Part shown: positions 23,796 through 26,165 of the stretch, piece after piece
Layout: every line of letters starts with the position of its first letter
How positions within the stretch are numbered: position 1 is the first letter of the stretch
Source: Lachnospiraceae bacterium
GTDB lineage: Bacteria; Bacillota; Clostridia; Lachnospirales; Lachnospiraceae
Length of the DNA stretch: 26,165 nt
Reading direction: 5' to 3'
NCBI GenBank assembly: GCA_004556655.1
Contig: SFGF01000052.1
Coordinates: 1-26,165 of the forward strand
The notes under the pieces: model-generated
Told to the model about the DNA's origin: nothing
Databases searched by the model: none
The model's input: the letters and a program-made list of their open reading frames with translations, nothing else
Program-made: the position numbers and the translations under genes

Positions 23796-25757
23796 TTATT
23801 TCTGTTCTGCCGGCATTTCTTTCCGGATTTCTTTTGTTCGGATTTCCTTGCAGATATCATCAATAAACTGTTCCAGCGGTTTCGCACCCTCATCTCCGGC
23901 AAAACGGCTGCGGACAGATACGGTATGGTCAGCTTCTTCCTGCTGTCCCACAACCAGCATATACGGAAGTTTGGCCATGCGGGCTTCGCGGATCTTGAAA
24001 CCGATTTTTTCGGAACGATTGTCTGTGGTTGCATCGATTCCGTTTGCTTTCAGTGCTTTCAGCACTTCTTCCGCATAAGCTGTATATTTTTCAGAAATCG
24101 GAAGAACACGAACCTGTTCCGGACACAGCCAGGTTGGGAATTTTCCGGCGTATTTTTCAATCAGCCATGCCAGTGTTCTTTCGTAGCATCCAAGAGATGT
24201 TCTGTGGATAATATATGGACGTACCTTGTCCCCGTTCTGATCAATATAGGTCATGTCAAAGTTTTCAGCAATGGCACAGTCAAGCTGGATGGTGATCATG
24301 GTATCTTCTTTTCCATATACATTTTTTGCCTGAATATCAATCTTCGGACCATAAAAAGCAGCTTCTCCTTCTGCTTCGGTGAATGGAAGATTCTTTTCTT
24401 TCAATACTTCACGCAGTGCATTCTGTGTGGATTCCCAGTAATTGTCATCACCCAGATATTTTTTCTTGTTGTTCGGATCCCATTTGGAGAGACGGAAGGT
24501 TACATCATCTGCCAGCCCCAGGGTATCCAGAACATAATAAGCCAGATCCAGACATCCCTTCAATTCTTCTTCCGCCTGATCCGGACGGATTACCAGATGA
24601 CCTTCGGAGATGGTGAACTGACGGACACGGGTCAGACCATGCATTTCTCCGGAATCCTCAGCACGGAACAGGGTAGAAGTTTCACCCATACGGTAAGGAA
24701 GATCACGGTAAGATTTCTGTGTGTTTTTGTATACGTAATATTGGAACGGGCAGGTCATCGGACGCAGCGCAAATACTTCTTTGTCTTTTTCTTCGTCGCC
24801 CAGAACGAACATGCCGTCTTTGTAGTGATCCCAGTGACCGGAAATTTTGTACAGATCACTTTTAGCCATCAGAGGAGTTCTGGTGCGGACATAGCCCCAC
24901 TCATTATCTTCCAGATCCTCGATCCAGCGCTGCAGCTTCATGATCATCTTTGTACCCTTTGGAGTAAACAGCGGAAGTCCCTGTCCAACAACATCAACGG
25001 TGGTAAACAATTCCATCTCGCGTCCCAGTCGGTTGTGATCCCGGCGTTTTGCATCTTCCATGCGTTCCAGATGGGCTTTCAGATCATCTTTTTTATTGTA
25101 GGCTGTACCGTAAATTCTCTGAAGACGAGCTTTGTTGGAATCTCCTCTCCAGTAAGCCATAGAGGAAGAAGTCAGCTTGAAAGCCTTAATACCTTTGGTG
25201 GACATCAGATGAGGTCCTGCACACAGATCAACAAAACCGCCCTGATCATAGAATGAAATCTCAGAGCCTTCCGGAAGATCTTCAATCAGTTCCACTTTAT
25301 AGGGTTCGTTACGTTCTTTCATGAACTGGATCGCTTCTTCACGGGGCAGTGTAAATCGTTTGATTTCGTGTCCTTCTTTGATAATTTTCTTCATTTCTTC
25401 TTCGATTTTATCAAGAGCTTCTCTGCTGAAGCTTTCGCAATCGAAATCATAATAAAACCCGGATTCAATGGAAGGTCCGATAGCCAGTTTGGCATCCGGA
25501 TACAGTCTTTTTACTGCCTCAGCCAGAACGTGGGAGGTTGTATGGCGGTAAGCAGCTTTTCCTGCTTCGTCATTAAAGGTAAGGATATTCAATGCGCAGT
25601 CTTTGTCAACAATGCTACGAAGGTCAACTACTTCGCCGTCTACTTCACCTGCACAGGCTGCTCTTGCCAGTCCTTCACTGATATCTTTGGCAATATCATA
25701 GACAGACATGGACTGTTCATAATCTTTTTGGGATCCGTCTTTCAATGTAATAATCAT
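23796..25757 (-). CDS. thrS: Threonyl-tRNA synthetase
   Basis: ThrRS charges tRNA-Thr with threonine and edits mis-charged serine. The protein is 653 residues from the ATG at 25757, which has AAGGAG upstream; a longer reading would run into the T-box terminator and is rejected. It has, in order, the TGS domain (ITLKDGSQKDYEQSMSVYDIA), the editing domain with HTTSHVLAEAVKRLYP and the CAGPH motif, the class II core with motif 2 (FRAEDSGEMHGLTRVRQFT), motif 3 (IHRTSLGCYERTLAWL) and the anticodon-binding domain near the C-terminus. All domains look complete. Expression should be controlled by the threonine T-box upstream. Confidence 0.98.
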   Translation of the reverse strand: MIITLKDGSQKDYEQSMSVYDIAKDISEGLARAACAGEVDGEVVDLRSIVDKDCALNILTFNDEAGKAAYRHTTSHVLAEAVKRLYPDAKLAIGPSIESGFYYDFDCESFSREALDKIEEEMKKIIKEGHEIKRFTLPREEAIQFMKERNEPYKVELIEDLPEGSEISFYDQGGFVDLCAGPHLMSTKGIKAFKLTSSSMAYWRGDSNKARLQRIYGTAYNKKDDLKAHLERMEDAKRRDHNRLGREMELFTTVDVVGQGLPLFTPKGTKMIMKLQRWIEDLEDNEWGYVRTRTPLMAKSDLYKISGHWDHYKDGMFVLGDEEKDKEVFALRPMTCPFQYYVYKNTQKSYRDLPYRMGETSTLFRAEDSGEMHGLTRVRQFTISEGHLVIRPDQAEEELKGCLDLAYYVLDTLGLADDVTFRLSKWDPNNKKKYLGDDNYWESTQNALREVLKEKNLPFTEAEGEAAFYGPKIDIQAKNVYGKEDTMITIQLDCAIAENFDMTYIDQNGDKVRPYIIHRTSLGCYERTLAWLIEKYAGKFPTWLCPEQVRVLPISEKYTAYAEEVLKALKANGIDATTDNRSEKIGFKIREARMAKLPYMLVVGQQEEADHTVSVRSRFAGDEGAKPLEQFIDDICKEIRTKEIRKEMPAEQK

Positions 25758-25774
25758 GATCGTTCTCCTTCTTT

Positions 25775-26022
25775 TAGTTGATATTAAAACAGAAAAGCCC
25801 GTCTCTTTCGACTTTTCTGTCGAAAGGGACGAGCATATAACTCGCGGTTCCACCCTCTTTGGTGCAGATATGCACCCGCTTCATTTGATGATAACGGAAT
25901 CACCGTGCCGTATTAGGGCCGCTCGGAGGTGGTCTTCAGACAATAATCCGGCGGGATGCTCACACCTTTCCATCCCTCTCTGGAGCCATCTTACTGCTTA
26001 CTCTTCTCTTCAACGCTTTCTA
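25775..26022 (-). promoter_or_regulatory. Threonine T-box leader of thrS
   Basis: On the minus strand the leader carries the T-box core AGGGTGGAACCGCG (25856-25843), the acceptor-binding TGGA (25852-25849), and a stem I arm with GAGAGGGATGGAAAGGTGTG near 25980. The triplet ACC at 25933-25931, placed just before ACCTCCGAGC, reads as the specifier codon for threonine. The final A of TGGA would pair with a U discriminator, as in Firmicute tRNA-Thr. Uncharged tRNA-Thr stabilises the antiterminator and allows thrS transcription. The left edge includes the terminator described separately. Confidence 0.95.
25790..25834 (-). terminator. T-box terminator of thrS
   Basis: On the minus strand, GCTCGTCCCTTTCGAC pairs with GTCGAAAGAGACGGGC around AGAAAA and is followed by TTTTCTGTTTT. 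The left arm overlaps the antiterminator region, the usual T-box switch. Confidence 0.93.
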
Positions 26023-26028
26023 CCAGTT

Positions 26029-26056
26029 ATTATAACATTGCAAAACGCTTTGTCAA
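26029..26056 (-). promoter_or_regulatory. Promoter of thrS
   Basis: On the minus strand, TTGACA (26056-26051), 16 bases, TATAAT (26034-26029) with an upstream TG two bases away form a near-consensus promoter. Transcription should start near 26022, directly before stem I of the T-box. Upstream (26057-26165) no gene is seen. Confidence 0.92.
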
Positions 26057-26165
26057 GCTGGAAATCTCTTGAGTTTCCGCAGTCTTATCCACAAAACGCT
26101 AAATCTGTTGTATTGAATATACACAACTTTCAAAAAACACCCAAAATATAAGGAATCCTGTTCCT

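Noticed and set aside
23763..25256. Long plus-strand open frame opposite thrS (about 497 codons)
   Set aside because: It is antisense to an intact thrS, has no ribosome-binding site, and its translation shows no family pattern; it is a by-product of thrS codon use.
25758..25853. N-terminal extension of ThrRS by 32 residues
   Set aside because: The extension would encode the T-box terminator; the ATG at 25757 has a proper AAGGAG and begins exactly at the TGS domain.
26085..26125. Replication origin suggested by TTATCCACA and ATATACACA
   Set aside because: Only one exact DnaA box and one near match are present, with no dnaA/dnaN genes or AT-rich unwinding element; at most a regulatory site.

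Overview
The window looks like chromosomal DNA from an anaerobic, spore-forming low-to-mid GC Firmicute, most likely a Lachnospiraceae-type gut Clostridium. The evidence is a short anaerobe-type ThiC, the AddAB (not RecBCD) recombination complex, an alpha/beta-type small acid-soluble spore protein behind a sigma-G-like promoter, a T-box in front of thrS, radical-SAM and LUD proteins, and AGGAG ribosome-binding sites throughout. The taxonomic placement is inference. No rRNA, tRNA, CRISPR array, insertion sequence or phage module was found.

Layout. Bases 1-97 are the 3' end (domains V and VI) of a group II intron that starts outside the window. It lies upstream of thiC (303-1613), whose roughly 200-base leader has strong hairpins but no recognisable TPP riboswitch. 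A 407-base gap follows, with a promoter and a well-organised, apparently pseudoknotted RNA (about 1804-2001) directly ahead of a ribokinase gene. From 2021 to 15717 eight genes run in one direction with gaps of at most 45 bases or small overlaps: ribokinase, a GH3 beta-xylosidase-like enzyme, a LUD-domain protein, a PflX-like radical SAM enzyme, a Gfo/Idh/MocA oxidoreductase, addB, addA and a DUF89 protein. Sugar metabolism and recombination genes therefore probably share a transcript.

From 15770 to 17919 there is a compact envelope-type cassette (PadR repressor, DUF1700/HAAS membrane protein, DUF4097 protein, PspC protein) with its own promoter and a likely autoregulatory operator. Its terminator hairpin overlaps the sigma-G-like promoter and the ribosome-binding site of the spore protein gene (17998-18195). 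An SGNH hydrolase (-) and a DUF3783 protein (+) are divergent from 18.8-18.95 kb. The DUF3783 gene converges on a membrane-anchored beta-propeller-like protein (-) across a perfect 25-bp stem terminator.

The right part holds an ABC-class predicted ATPase (COG3044 type, -), a divergent CYTH-domain protein (+), a small XRE regulator (+), a perfect 24-bp stem bidirectional terminator, and thrS (-). thrS is preceded by a complete threonine T-box leader (specifier ACC, UGGA acceptor-binding sequence, terminator) and a strong promoter.

The most unusual points are the structured leader RNA before the ribokinase gene, the interlocked terminator/sigma-G promoter before the spore protein gene, the thiC leader beside an intron, and a second unexplained hairpin cluster at 20757-20900.
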